A stretch of 64,000 bases of DNA from CAZAMI01 sp964627805. GTDB lineage: Archaea; Thermoproteota; Thermoprotei_A; Sulfolobales; NBVN01. The position numbers and the translations under genes were made by a program. Below, piece after piece: positions 52,673-61,147 of the stretch. The stretch's first letter is position 1. Each line of letters starts with the position of its first letter. The stretch is from contig CAZVLA010000047.1 of NCBI GenBank assembly GCA_964627805.1, forward strand, positions 4,244 to 68,243, in the 5' to 3' direction. The notes below the pieces were generated by a model. That model saw nothing but the letters and a program-made list of their open reading frames with translations, did not search any database and was not told the origin of the DNA.

Positions 52673-53584
52673 TTAGAGTGTTCTCTCCTCCTTGAAGAAT
52701 ATCTTACCTAGTGAGAGCGGCGGTGATAGCCTCCTCTTTAGCGGTGTTACCATGAATATAACCATCGCTACTATAGCAGCTATGAATGGTATCATCTTAG
52801 CTACGTCAGGGCTTAGATTGTAGGCCGCTTGTAGTGTGTATTGGTAGGTCAGTAGTGTAGCGAAAGCACCTGCAGTAACTAAGGTTAGTAGTGGGTGCCT
52901 ACCAGCTGCTAGGGATATCGAGAATGCTATCCACCCGTGACCCATACCCTGTAGTTGCTGCCACGTAGGTAACCAAGCTAGCTCGAAGAACGTAGCTCCA
53001 GCACCTATTAATGCGTAACCTATAGCACCTGCTATACACCTAATCCTTAACACATTAACACCTAGAGCCGAAGCCGCGTGCGGGTTCTCACCAGTAGCTC
53101 TGATAGCTACACCTAACTTGGTCCTATTCAGCATGTAGAGGGCTAGTAACCCTATGATTACTGAAGCAGCTATCATGCCAGCATTAGCTGCTGGAGTTGT
53201 TGTGAATCCTATAGTGAAGTTGGGGTTCTCCATCTTCTTCCATCTTAAGGCAAAGACTGCTGGAGTACCTATTAACGCACCTATACCGTAGCATAGGAAC
53301 ATAAGTGATAGCCCGGCAGCTCCGTGGCTTATGGGGAATTGAGTAACTAGTACAGCTAGTAATACACCGAAGCAAGCAGCAACGATCATAGCTACTGCTA
53401 GTGCGCACCAAGGACTACCTGAGTACACGTTCATGGCGTAAGCTACAGCTACGCTTAAGTAGAACACACCGTCAATCGCTAGGTTAAGAACTCCTGACTT
53501 CTCGAAGATTCCGTGGCCTAAGGCTGTTAGGTAGTAAGCTATGAATGCAGGAGCTACCGCCAGTATGGGTGTGTACCAGCTCAT
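52673..53584 (-). CDS. BMP-type ABC importer permease 2, second system (NupQ-like)
   Basis: A 303-residue permease with about nine hydrophobic helices. GIFEKSGVLNLAIDGVFYLSVAVAYAM is the family start, and the cytoplasmic loop is ATGENPHAASALGVNVLRIR. It is the last gene of the second BMP-type importer, 12 bases after permease 1. It is shorter than its counterpart at 2747-3733 and clearly divergent from it, so the two systems are old paralogues with probably different substrates. Confidence 0.88.
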   Translation of the reverse strand: MSWYTPILAVAPAFIAYYLTALGHGIFEKSGVLNLAIDGVFYLSVAVAYAMNVYSGSPWCALAVAMIVAACFGVLLAVLVTQFPISHGAAGLSLMFLCYGIGALIGTPAVFALRWKKMENPNFTIGFTTTPAANAGMIAASVIIGLLALYMLNRTKLGVAIRATGENPHAASALGVNVLRIRCIAGAIGYALIGAGATFFELAWLPTWQQLQGMGHGWIAFSISLAAGRHPLLTLVTAGAFATLLTYQYTLQAAYNLSPDVAKMIPFIAAIVAMVIFMVTPLKRRLSPPLSLGKIFFKEERTL

Positions 53585-53596
53585 GCTCTACACCCC

Positions 53597-54664
53597 CTAC
53601 CTAATAATTCTTATACTGTACTCACTAAACACTCTAAGTACTGTGAATGTCAGTAGTGTAGTACCTATGAATAGGTTAGTAACTGCTATACCTCCTAATC
53701 CTGCGGTCTGTAGTAACCTACCTGCCTGGTCTAGGGACCCTATTATGTACGCAGCTATGGGTATCGCTCTTAAGTCAAGCATAGCTAACCAAGCAACTAG
53801 TATTGCTGTGTATCCTAGATTAGCTGTGTGTGACTCTATTGGGTAACTTATTCTATGTAGGTAACCAGCTAACTGAGCAGCACCCACTATACCGGCTAAG
53901 GCACCACTTATCCCTAGTGCTATAGTTATTAACATAGGTACGTTAACTCCTGCAGCCCTCAGAGCATCTGGGTTAGAGCCTAGTACCTTAATCCTAACCC
54001 CCAATGCTGTCTTCCATAGCAGGAAGAATGAGAATGCTAGTACTATCACCGTAAGTACTATGTCCTCATAAGTTATGGTTGCCCCAGGTACTGGTATGGG
54101 TGTGAATTGAGTTGTTGCTGGTATTAAGTCGGTCCTTATGTAGCCGTAGGTGTGCTTACCCATCCAAGGACCCCTAACCAAGTAGTCTAGGAAGTAGTAA
54201 GCTATGTAATTCATTATTAACGTCGAAGCTACTTCATCAATGCCTACGTAAGCCTTAAGAGCACCTGCTAGTAACCCCCAAATACCTCCTAGAATAAGTG
54301 CTAGTACTATCATAGCCACCTTAGCTGCGGCAGGTGATGCCGATAGTGCTGTGAAGAGTGCTATGTAACCAGCACCTATCATGCCGAAGGTTATCTGACC
54401 TTCCTCACCAATATTCCAGACAGCACCACTGAATGCTATGACTAAGGCAGCCCCTAGCATGGTAAGCATTAGGAAGTCCCTTAAAGTCTCTATAGAGACG
54501 AAGCCCCTACCCACGTTTATGAATAGTAACACGGGCGATGTACCTGCTAGTACATAGAGTATTAGTGCTGACAGAAGTATACCTATGATTATGGATGCCG
54601 CAGGTATTAACACACTACCTAGGGGTAGGGGCTTAACCCTCCTAATGACTACTACCTTAACCAT
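53597..54664 (-). CDS. BMP-type ABC importer permease 1, second system (NupP-like)
   Basis: A 355-residue permease. WNIGEEGQITFGMIGAGYIA matches the glycine-rich family segment, and VLGSNPDALRAAGVNVPML is the coupling loop. About nine to ten helices are visible. The start codon lies one base after the ATPase stop, so the three genes are translated together. Its partner is the permease at 52673. Confidence 0.9.
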   Translation of the reverse strand: MVKVVVIRRVKPLPLGSVLIPAASIIIGILLSALILYVLAGTSPVLLFINVGRGFVSIETLRDFLMLTMLGAALVIAFSGAVWNIGEEGQITFGMIGAGYIALFTALSASPAAAKVAMIVLALILGGIWGLLAGALKAYVGIDEVASTLIMNYIAYYFLDYLVRGPWMGKHTYGYIRTDLIPATTQFTPIPVPGATITYEDIVLTVIVLAFSFFLLWKTALGVRIKVLGSNPDALRAAGVNVPMLITIALGISGALAGIVGAAQLAGYLHRISYPIESHTANLGYTAILVAWLAMLDLRAIPIAAYIIGSLDQAGRLLQTAGLGGIAVTNLFIGTTLLTFTVLRVFSEYSIRIIR

Positions 54665-54665
54665 C

Positions 54666-56201
54666 TCACATCACCATGAGTTTCTCAACCTCATCTCTAT
54701 CTGCCTTATCACCTGGGAAAACACCGACTATCCTACCTGAATTCATTACTGCTATAGTATCGCTTATCTGGAATATCTCGTCAAGATCCTCAGAAACCGC
54801 TAGTACAGCTACACCCTCACTTCTCGCCTTCTCCTTAATGATCCTCCTAACGAGTATAGCTGTTGCCTCATCAAGTGCTCTTGTTGGGTTATAGGCGATT
54901 AGTAGCTTAGTAGCTATCATTAATTCCCTCGATACTAGTACCTTCATTAAGTTACCACCAGATAGTAACTTAATTGGCGTCTTAGTTGATGGCGTTACTA
55001 TTTTGAATTCCTCGATTAGTTCCCTAGCTAACCTCCTCACTCTACCCCAACTGATTATGCCTTTAGCAATTACTGGTAGCATAGCTATGTTCTCTTCAAT
55101 GTTATTATCAGGTGATAACCCGTACCTAATCGGTAGGTCAGGTATGTACCCCACACCTAACTCCCTTATCTTAGCAGTAGGTACGTTAGTTACGTCTCTA
55201 CCGTATATCCTTATCCTACCCCTAACACACTTCCTTAACCCCATAATAGCTTGGACTAACTCCTTCTGACCATTACCTACAATACCAGCTATCCCTAATA
55301 CCTCGCCAGCCCTTAACTTGAGGTTAACTCCCTTAACGGCGAATACCCCGTGGTCACCCTTAACCCATAGCTTCTCAACCTCAAGTGCTATCTCCTCTCT
55401 AGGCTGTGATGGTGGTAGTCTCTGATAGGTTATTTGAGACGCTCTCTCAGCGAACATCATCCTCCTAACATCATCTATGGTTACTTCCTCCTTCTTAACC
55501 GTACCTACGACCTTACCTAACCTAAGTACGGTTATCCTATCAGCTACGTCTAACGCCTCCTTAATCTTATGGGTAATCAGTATTACTGAACCACCAGCGT
55601 CAGCGAATTTCCTAAGGAATTTGTAGAACCTCCTCTTCTCCCTAATCGGTAGGAATGTTATTGCCTCATCAAGCATTAGTACCTTAGCACCTAGTATTAT
55701 AGCTCTTAAGATCTCAACTAACTGCTTCTGTGTGTAACTTAGTTTCCACACCTCTACGTCTGGATCTACCTTAATACCCACATCCTCACTAGCTTTAATT
55801 ATGAAGTCCTTAACCATACCTACCCTACTAATTAATCCGTACTTACCTAGACCTAGGATTATGTTCTCAGCAACTGTTAATCTATCAATTAATTGAGGAG
55901 ATTGAGAAACTAGGGCTAATCCATTCCTTAAGGCATCGCTAGGAGAGGAGATAGTTACTTTCCTACCGTTTACGTATATCTCCCCCTCATCCGGACTGTA
56001 TATACCGTAAAGTATCTTAACGAGTGTTGACTTACCAGCACCGTTCTCGCCTAAGAGTGCGTGAACCTCACCACGTAGTAAATCGAAGTTTACCTTATCT
56101 AAAGCAACAACGCCAGGGAAGCGCTTAGTGACTCCCCTAACCATTAAGACTGTCTCTGAAGCGGGAACTACACCAGAAGGTGTTTGTGGTTTGATAGCCA
56201 C
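54666..56201 (-). CDS. Double-domain ABC ATPase, second BMP system (NupO-like)
   Basis: A 511-residue double ATPase. The first half has Walker A GENGAGKST and Walker B LMLDEAITFLP, but the signature is altered (LSYTQKQ). The second half has GIVGNGQKE for Walker A, signature LSGGNLMK (without the usual Gln), and YNPTRALDEA in the Walker B place. The altered sites suggest that one composite site does most ATP hydrolysis. It is 76 bases after the binding-protein gene on the same strand. Confidence 0.9.
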   Translation of the reverse strand: MAIKPQTPSGVVPASETVLMVRGVTKRFPGVVALDKVNFDLLRGEVHALLGENGAGKSTLVKILYGIYSPDEGEIYVNGRKVTISSPSDALRNGLALVSQSPQLIDRLTVAENIILGLGKYGLISRVGMVKDFIIKASEDVGIKVDPDVEVWKLSYTQKQLVEILRAIILGAKVLMLDEAITFLPIREKRRFYKFLRKFADAGGSVILITHKIKEALDVADRITVLRLGKVVGTVKKEEVTIDDVRRMMFAERASQITYQRLPPSQPREEIALEVEKLWVKGDHGVFAVKGVNLKLRAGEVLGIAGIVGNGQKELVQAIMGLRKCVRGRIRIYGRDVTNVPTAKIRELGVGYIPDLPIRYGLSPDNNIEENIAMLPVIAKGIISWGRVRRLARELIEEFKIVTPSTKTPIKLLSGGNLMKVLVSRELMIATKLLIAYNPTRALDEATAILVRRIIKEKARSEGVAVLAVSEDLDEIFQISDTIAVMNSGRIVGVFPGDKADRDEVEKLMVM

Positions 56202-56277
56202 GTTAGCACCAAAAAGGTTTTGTTGTTGGGTTTTTGAGTTTTGCTTAATACTAGCGTGCTAAAATTACTTATTTTGT

Positions 56278-57795
56278 TTATCCACCACGTCCTAGGTAAA
56301 CGACCCAATCAACGAACCACTGCATGCTCCATAGCGCGTCATGACCTAACCTAGCACCTTCTGGTATGTGCACCTTCTTACTTGGGTTATTCTTCATGTA
56401 TCCATCTAGTGGCCCTGTGAATGGATCGAATACGGGGGCTACTCTGTACTGCATCGTATGCTTCTTACCTATAGTTATTGATATGTAAGTTACATTCTCG
56501 TACTTATGAGTTAGTGACTGACCCTGTAGTGGCTGTTCTAGTGGTGCGTTCTTCATTTCGTAATACCTCTCCATTACTAGGTCATAGACGCTCATCTTCT
56601 TACCGGTTACCTTATCCTTCACCACTATCTTCTTAAGTATAGGTACGAACTTCGGGTTGATGTGCATTACGGTACCGTTCTTGAATATGTGGCAACCTAG
56701 ATCAACAGCTCCGGTATTTAGTAGGTACCAGTAATCTACATTCCTTAAGTTGTAGGGTGTTAGTATACCTGCCTTTATCTTAGCTAGTATGTCAGCATAT
56801 ATTACCTGCCACCTAACTAACTGACCACTAACTACTACGTCAGGTCCGTAGACGTAGCCGGGACTGTAGTGACTGAACACATAGACCGGGTGATCCGGAT
56901 GCTGTTTAGTCCACTGCTCAGCGAACTGGATTATCGCTGTTGAGTCCTCAGTATAAGCCAGTACGTCGCAGTTGTACTTAGTGACTAAGGTCCTAGCTGC
57001 TTCAGTAGCCTTATCTGGTGCGAACCAAGCACCTATCTCTATTACGTAGACCTTAATGTCCTTACCTAACTGCTCACCAACCTCCTTAGCACCTATTGCG
57101 AATGCGTTTATGTGCCTAACAACCTCAGGTATGGTGTAGGCAGCTACGTAACCTATGTGGCCCGTCTTAGTTAATGCGCCGGCCATTAACCCATCTAAGT
57201 AGTACACTTGGTATAGGTCAGCGAAGTACGTACCCATATTGGTCCATCTCTTATAACCGCTACAGTGGAAGAACATTACGTTGGGATGCTTCTTAGCCTC
57301 CTCTAGGGTAGCGTCCATGAACTCGAAGGAGGTAGTGAAGATTACGTTATAACCCTCAGATATTAGGGTCTCGATAGTCTCCTTAACTTGAGCCTCACTA
57401 ACTGACTCTACGTAGGTCGTCTTTAGCCAGTCCTTAAATAGTGAAGCTACTACTGCCCTACCGAAGTCGTGCATGAATGACCATCCGAAGTCACCTACGG
57501 GCCCCACGTATATCCAAGCAGCTTTAATCTCCTTAGGTGGTGTCCAAGCAGTTGGTGCTCCGGATGGGGCTGTAGCTGTTACGGTCTGGGTTACGGTTTT
57601 AGTAACTGTTGCTGGACTACCACCCGTGGCTCCGGACGTGACTGTTTTAGTGACTGTTGATGTCACGGTATTCGTTACGGTCTTAGTTACTGTCTTTACA
57701 GCCCCCTTACCTACTTGCATACCTGCGTAGAACGCACAGACACCTACTATTATTATAGCAATTATGAATCCTGCCCAGAGTTTTGCATCTGCCAA
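56278..57795 (-). CDS. BMP-family ABC substrate-binding protein, second system
   Basis: A 505-residue surface-anchored binding protein: an N-terminal helix (about residues 6-26), a Thr/Val-rich stalk to about residue 80, then the BMP domain beginning IKAAWIYVGPVGDFGWSFMHDFGRA, the usual G-D-x-G-W/SF start, and NVIFTTSFEFMDATLEEAKKHPNVMFFHCSG. It is longer than usual at the C-terminus by about 100 residues. It heads the operon 57795-52673. The TTG start is chosen. The ligand could be nucleosides or another small molecule. Confidence 0.88.
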   Translation of the reverse strand: MADAKLWAGFIIAIIIVGVCAFYAGMQVGKGAVKTVTKTVTNTVTSTVTKTVTSGATGGSPATVTKTVTQTVTATAPSGAPTAWTPPKEIKAAWIYVGPVGDFGWSFMHDFGRAVVASLFKDWLKTTYVESVSEAQVKETIETLISEGYNVIFTTSFEFMDATLEEAKKHPNVMFFHCSGYKRWTNMGTYFADLYQVYYLDGLMAGALTKTGHIGYVAAYTIPEVVRHINAFAIGAKEVGEQLGKDIKVYVIEIGAWFAPDKATEAARTLVTKYNCDVLAYTEDSTAIIQFAEQWTKQHPDHPVYVFSHYSPGYVYGPDVVVSGQLVRWQVIYADILAKIKAGILTPYNLRNVDYWYLLNTGAVDLGCHIFKNGTVMHINPKFVPILKKIVVKDKVTGKKMSVYDLVMERYYEMKNAPLEQPLQGQSLTHKYENVTYISITIGKKHTMQYRVAPVFDPFTGPLDGYMKNNPSKKVHIPEGARLGHDALWSMQWFVDWVVYLGRGG

Positions 57796-58041
57796 AACTA
57801 AGTACCCTCCAACTTCTTTTTAGTTAAAGAACCTTATATAAAAGTAGCTGAAACTAATTATGAAATACCTAAATTAAAGATACACCTTACTTACTTAGGT
57901 CTTATATACAGACTTACGTAAATGATTAAAAAACTCTCTAGTTAATTCATCGTTCCTGAAGTTTCTCACTACTTAGTTTAGGCTTGAGTACGTTAAGTGT
58001 TTTAATCTTTAAATTAGGTTAGTCAATATATTTAACTTGGT

Positions 58042-58051
58042 GAATATATCC
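58042..58051 (+). promoter_or_regulatory. TATA box for the glycosyltransferase gene
   Basis: GAATATATCC is centred about 25 bases before ATG 58072, as for a leaderless message. The divergent gap 57796-58071 is AT-rich and holds no other feature I can support. Confidence 0.55.
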
Positions 58052-58071
58052 TTACTTAAGTTAGGTAATTA

Positions 58072-59235
58072 ATGAGATACTGGTGCTTGACCTTGAGTGA
58101 TGTCCTAGTAGTGATAATGAATAAAGATAATGCTGAGGGGCTACGTGAGTGCCTAGATAGCTTAACTAAGCAGTCTTGTGTAATATGTAAAGACTTCGAT
58201 GTCTTAATAGTAGATGGCGGGTCTAAGGATGGTTCAGAGGAAGTTGCTAGGGAGTTTTCTAGGAGGTATCCATGCATTAAATTCATGGTTCAGAAGTTCA
58301 GGGGTGGTGTCGGCCCTGCCCGTATTGAGGCGATTAGCTACGCTAGGGAGAGGGGTTACAAATTGATAATTTGGGGGGACTCGGAGAATGTCTATGAGCG
58401 TGACTACGTTGAGAAGGTAGTTAATGAAGCCCTAGGTAATAGTTGTGAAGTTGTTTCCGGTAAGCCGATGGTGCCTAGCAATAGTGTATGGTCTAAGTTA
58501 TTCTTCTGGTATCACGCAATGCACATAATATTTAAGGTGCCTTCATTCCTTAAGGTAAGGCATGCACCAGGCAATAATAAATGCAGTAAGGTCAATGTGT
58601 ACAATAACGTCCTTTACCCACCAATATCTAGAACCGACGACTATTACTTCAGCTACTTACTCATGAAGAAGGACCTAGATGGTAAGATAAGGTTCTGCCT
58701 TAGAAACGATGCTGTGGTTAAGGTTAAGGTACCTAAGACTTTCAGTGAGGTATTGGCATGGCAGAGAGCTAGAGTTAAGGGCTTACTTGAGGGCACCGTA
58801 GTTACTAAGTCGCCATTACCTCCGGATAACATCTTATGGATACTGTATGCGTTATCACTTCCGGTAGCTATTGCTTCATTAGCCTTAGGCTACCTCCAGT
58901 ATTCATTATTGGTACTCATACCATTACTCAGTGCACTGGGTTACATATCGTACTGCTTAGTTAAATACGGGCATGAAGTAACTGACATGAGGAGTAAGTT
59001 GAGTATTCTTACCTACGGGTTATTAGGTACTTACTTATACGCATTACTGACTATGTACTACCTCATTAGGCTATGGCCTAAGGTAATTAGGAGTAAGTAT
59101 CGCTTAAGGAAAAGAGCTGAAGACGTACTTCAGCACTTCGACTTTAAGTATGAGTTAATAACACCTATTGTTAGCGATAGAGACGTTAGTCAGAGGAGGG
59201 GCTTACTTGATTTAATATTTAGAAGGTTACTATAG
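58072..59235 (+). CDS. GT2-family membrane glycosyltransferase
   Basis: A 387-residue inverting glycosyltransferase (GT-A fold). It has the nucleotide-sugar binding VDGGSKDGSEEVA, GDSENVYERDYVEKV in the place of DxD, a divalent-metal region at SRTDDYYFSYL, and QRARVKG as the late Q-x-x-R-like motif. After about residue 250 two to three membrane helices follow (LSLPVAIASLALGYL and on; LTYGLLGTYLYALLTMYYLI). It probably adds a sugar to a lipid or surface polymer on the cytoplasmic face. It overlaps the next gene tail to tail by six bases. Confidence 0.82.
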   Translation: MRYWCLTLSDVLVVIMNKDNAEGLRECLDSLTKQSCVICKDFDVLIVDGGSKDGSEEVAREFSRRYPCIKFMVQKFRGGVGPARIEAISYARERGYKLIIWGDSENVYERDYVEKVVNEALGNSCEVVSGKPMVPSNSVWSKLFFWYHAMHIIFKVPSFLKVRHAPGNNKCSKVNVYNNVLYPPISRTDDYYFSYLLMKKDLDGKIRFCLRNDAVVKVKVPKTFSEVLAWQRARVKGLLEGTVVTKSPLPPDNILWILYALSLPVAIASLALGYLQYSLLVLIPLLSALGYISYCLVKYGHEVTDMRSKLSILTYGLLGTYLYALLTMYYLIRLWPKVIRSKYRLRKRAEDVLQHFDFKYELITPIVSDRDVSQRRGLLDLIFRRLL

Positions 59236-60084
59236 TGCCCCTTCACGCTCAAGTAACTTAATTATGTTCCTAGTCTCTAAGTTATTGAATACTTTATACC
59301 TAACCCTATCATCAAAGCTCCTAACACCGAATATGTACGAGTAGTTTGTGAGTAATCTCCTACCCTCGCGCCACTCCATAATCGGTATGGGTCTCTTTAG
59401 GAAGCCGTAGTTATCGCTTAGTATGACTACTGGCAAGTCAATACCTCTAGCTCTATGTGGGGTCTCGCATATCCTTTCATCAAACTCAGAGCAAACTACC
59501 TCCCACACCTTCTCATCTCCTAACTCACCACCTACCTCGATACCGTACTGCCTAGCTACTTCCGTTAAGTCGATTATCTGACTAGCCTCCATGTATGCAA
59601 CTACGTAAATGCCTCTATCGACTCTCATGAATGTCCTCCTAATCTCTGTGAATCCATGAGGCTTACTGAAGAATCTATGGGGGTACTTAGCTAATCCAGC
59701 AACGAAGAAGAGGTAGCAACCCTCTCTACAGTTCCTGAATGACTTAGGTATCCTACCACCAGCGTATCTCCAGTAATCGCTATACACCCCTATGTCCAGC
59801 CTTGGGTCCCAATGCGCTATTACCTCATTAACGGAGTAACTAGATCCCCCTATCAATACGTAATCAACTGGTAAGTACTTACTTAAGCTACACCTACCAT
59901 ACCTACACGGTATTCTTGAGTAAGTAAATCTGAGTGCTATCTCCTTACGCTTAAACCTACCTATGAATTCAGGTATTGGCAGTACCTCAAAACCATCCCT
60001 CACGAAGGGGGAGTAGTAACCACCGTCAGCGGTCTCAAAGAACACCCGAAGTAGTATCGACGATGCCGTCCCTACCTTAACCAC
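59230..60084 (-). CDS. Possible Nmad3-domain protein
   Basis: A 284-residue protein of uncertain family. The order of a start strand with YYSPFVRDGFEVLPIPE, then a mid-protein HWDPRLDIGVYSDYW, and CYLFFVAGLAKYP resembles the nucleotide-modification-associated domain 3 (Nmad3: P-I-P-E, H-x-D-P-D/R, F-x-A-G-L). There are five to six Cys residues, some paired (IPCRYGRC, NCREGC), which could bind metal. If the call is right it may act on modified nucleotides; this rests on motif recall and is only moderately sure. Confidence 0.5.
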   Translation of the reverse strand: MVKVGTASSILLRVFFETADGGYYSPFVRDGFEVLPIPEFIGRFKRKEIALRFTYSRIPCRYGRCSLSKYLPVDYVLIGGSSYSVNEVIAHWDPRLDIGVYSDYWRYAGGRIPKSFRNCREGCYLFFVAGLAKYPHRFFSKPHGFTEIRRTFMRVDRGIYVVAYMEASQIIDLTEVARQYGIEVGGELGDEKVWEVVCSEFDERICETPHRARGIDLPVVILSDNYGFLKRPIPIMEWREGRRLLTNYSYIFGVRSFDDRVRYKVFNNLETRNIIKLLEREGAL

Positions 60085-60162
60085 CCAATAACCTAGTTAA
60101 GCGAGTAGTATAAAAAGTTCATGAAGCATTGAGCCCGAGGGTAAACATAAACTAATTAATGC

Positions 60163-60171
60163 GTTATAAAA
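60163..60171 (+). promoter_or_regulatory. TATA-like box for the gene at 60217
   Basis: GTTATAAAA would start transcription near 60193, leaving a leader of about 24 bases with GGGGGA before TTG 60217. Confidence 0.4.
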
Positions 60172-60216
60172 GCAATATTTAAGTGCATTACGTAATAACT
60201 TCTTGGGGGATTTATT

Positions 60217-60480
60217 TTGAGAAAGCCTAGAGAGGAAATTATGAGAAGGTACGTGGAGGGAGCCGTAGTATCTGCAACTAGGTTATTAAGGCACTGGATG
60301 AGTAGGGGTTTAAGTGATGAGGAGGCATTAAGTAGGGCTATTAAGCAGGCGCTAAATATGATTAGGTCGTCAGGGTTGAGTGAGGAGGAGATCCTAAGGA
60401 CCCTTAAGGAACTTAAGAGTGTTGCTGATAAGTTAATATCCCATATAGAATCCGAGTCACTGAAGTCCTCAAGTAGCTAG
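60217..60480 (+). CDS. Small helical hypothetical protein
   Basis: An 87-residue, wholly helical protein (EEIMRRYVEGAVVSATRLLRHW; EEALSRAIKQALNMIRSS; EEEILRTLKELKSVADKLISHI) ending in a Ser-rich tail. It has no Cys, membrane or known motif. It may be a small adaptor or DNA-associated protein. It has a TTG start with a preceding GGGGGA and its own TATA-like element. Confidence 0.55.
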   Translation: MRKPREEIMRRYVEGAVVSATRLLRHWMSRGLSDEEALSRAIKQALNMIRSSGLSEEEILRTLKELKSVADKLISHIESESLKSSSS

Positions 60481-60527
60481 TAATTAGTGTTTAAAATGCA
60501 TAAGGTATTTACGTATTAGCCACTTAC

Positions 60528-60845
60528 TTAACGAGCTATCTTCATATCCTCAATACATAGCTTAGTACACATTAAGTGATCAAGCCCGTGAGAGTGACAC
60601 GCGTCTAAACACTTAACTACGTGATCTAGGCTAACCATCTGTAGTACCTTCTTAGTCTTTACCTTCTCTAAAGCTACTGTGGACTTGAGTGCCGCCTTAA
60701 GAGCTGAGACACTAACATCACTTAACTTAACTACTCCCAACCTCCTACTCCTAAGCCTTACTCTCCTCATAGCTCTGGCCTTCGCACCTAACTTATCCCT
60801 TAACTTACCCAGATCTATACGAGACAAAGCTACCACATTCCTCAC
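60528..60845 (-). CDS. Small basic protein with twin CX3C motif
   Basis: A 105-residue protein with an Arg/Lys-rich first half (ARAMRRVRLRSRRLG) and a last quarter bearing C79-x3-C83, H86, H90, C93-x3-C97. The twin CX3C helical hairpin pattern is like that of small disulfide or metal-binding proteins. The basic half suggests nucleic-acid or ribosome binding. No family recognised. It is divergent from the sodium-pump operon at 61034. Confidence 0.6.
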   Translation of the reverse strand: MRNVVALSRIDLGKLRDKLGAKARAMRRVRLRSRRLGVVKLSDVSVSALKAALKSTVALEKVKTKKVLQMVSLDHVVKCLDACHSHGLDHLMCTKLCIEDMKIAR

Positions 60846-60959
60846 CCGTAGAATAAATTTACATCGTGAGTATTAAAACTGCAGTACTTAAGAGTATACA
60901 GAATACAAACAAGTTCAGACATTGGTAGTAGACCACTAGTCGATAGGTTTAAGATTTCG

Positions 60960-60971
60960 ACTTCATGAAGT
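60960..60971 (+). promoter_or_regulatory. 12-base palindrome upstream of the decarboxylase operon
   Basis: ACTTCATGAAGT is perfectly self-complementary, with a further half-copy ACTTCA at 60980-60985. It lies about 35-45 bases upstream of the TATA element, where an activator could bind. Confidence 0.4.
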
Positions 60972-61006
60972 ATGAACTAACTTCAGGATAAGGTATTTAG
61001 TGATTA

Positions 61007-61016
61007 CCTATAAATT
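61007..61016 (+). promoter_or_regulatory. TATA box of the sodium-pump decarboxylase operon
   Basis: CCTATAAATT lies about 22 bases before ATG 61034 of the small subunit gene, so the message is leaderless or nearly so. Confidence 0.5.
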
Positions 61017-61033
61017 ATGTAGTGTGAGCAGGT

Positions 61034-61147
61034 ATGGAGCCTACTGAAGTAGCTCTTCTAACCTACATAACATTGTTTGTTGTTGCTTTAGTAATCGCAG
61101 GTATCGTTGACCTCATAAGGAGGGTTATGAGGTGGTTAGCGGGATGA
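61034..61147 (+). CDS. Tiny one-helix subunit of a sodium-translocating decarboxylase (OadG/MmdD-like)
   Basis: A 37-residue protein: a short start MEPTEVALLTY, one membrane helix (about residues 8-25) and a basic tail DLIRRVMRWLAG. Genes for a short gamma/delta subunit with one N-terminal helix normally stand just before the beta-subunit gene in oxaloacetate and methylmalonyl-CoA decarboxylase operons, and its stop overlaps the beta start as ATGA. It would anchor or stabilise the complex. It lacks the longer soluble tail of bacterial OadG. The gene is short enough to be missed by usual gene finding. Confidence 0.7.
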   Translation: MEPTEVALLTYITLFVVALVIAGIVDLIRRVMRWLAG

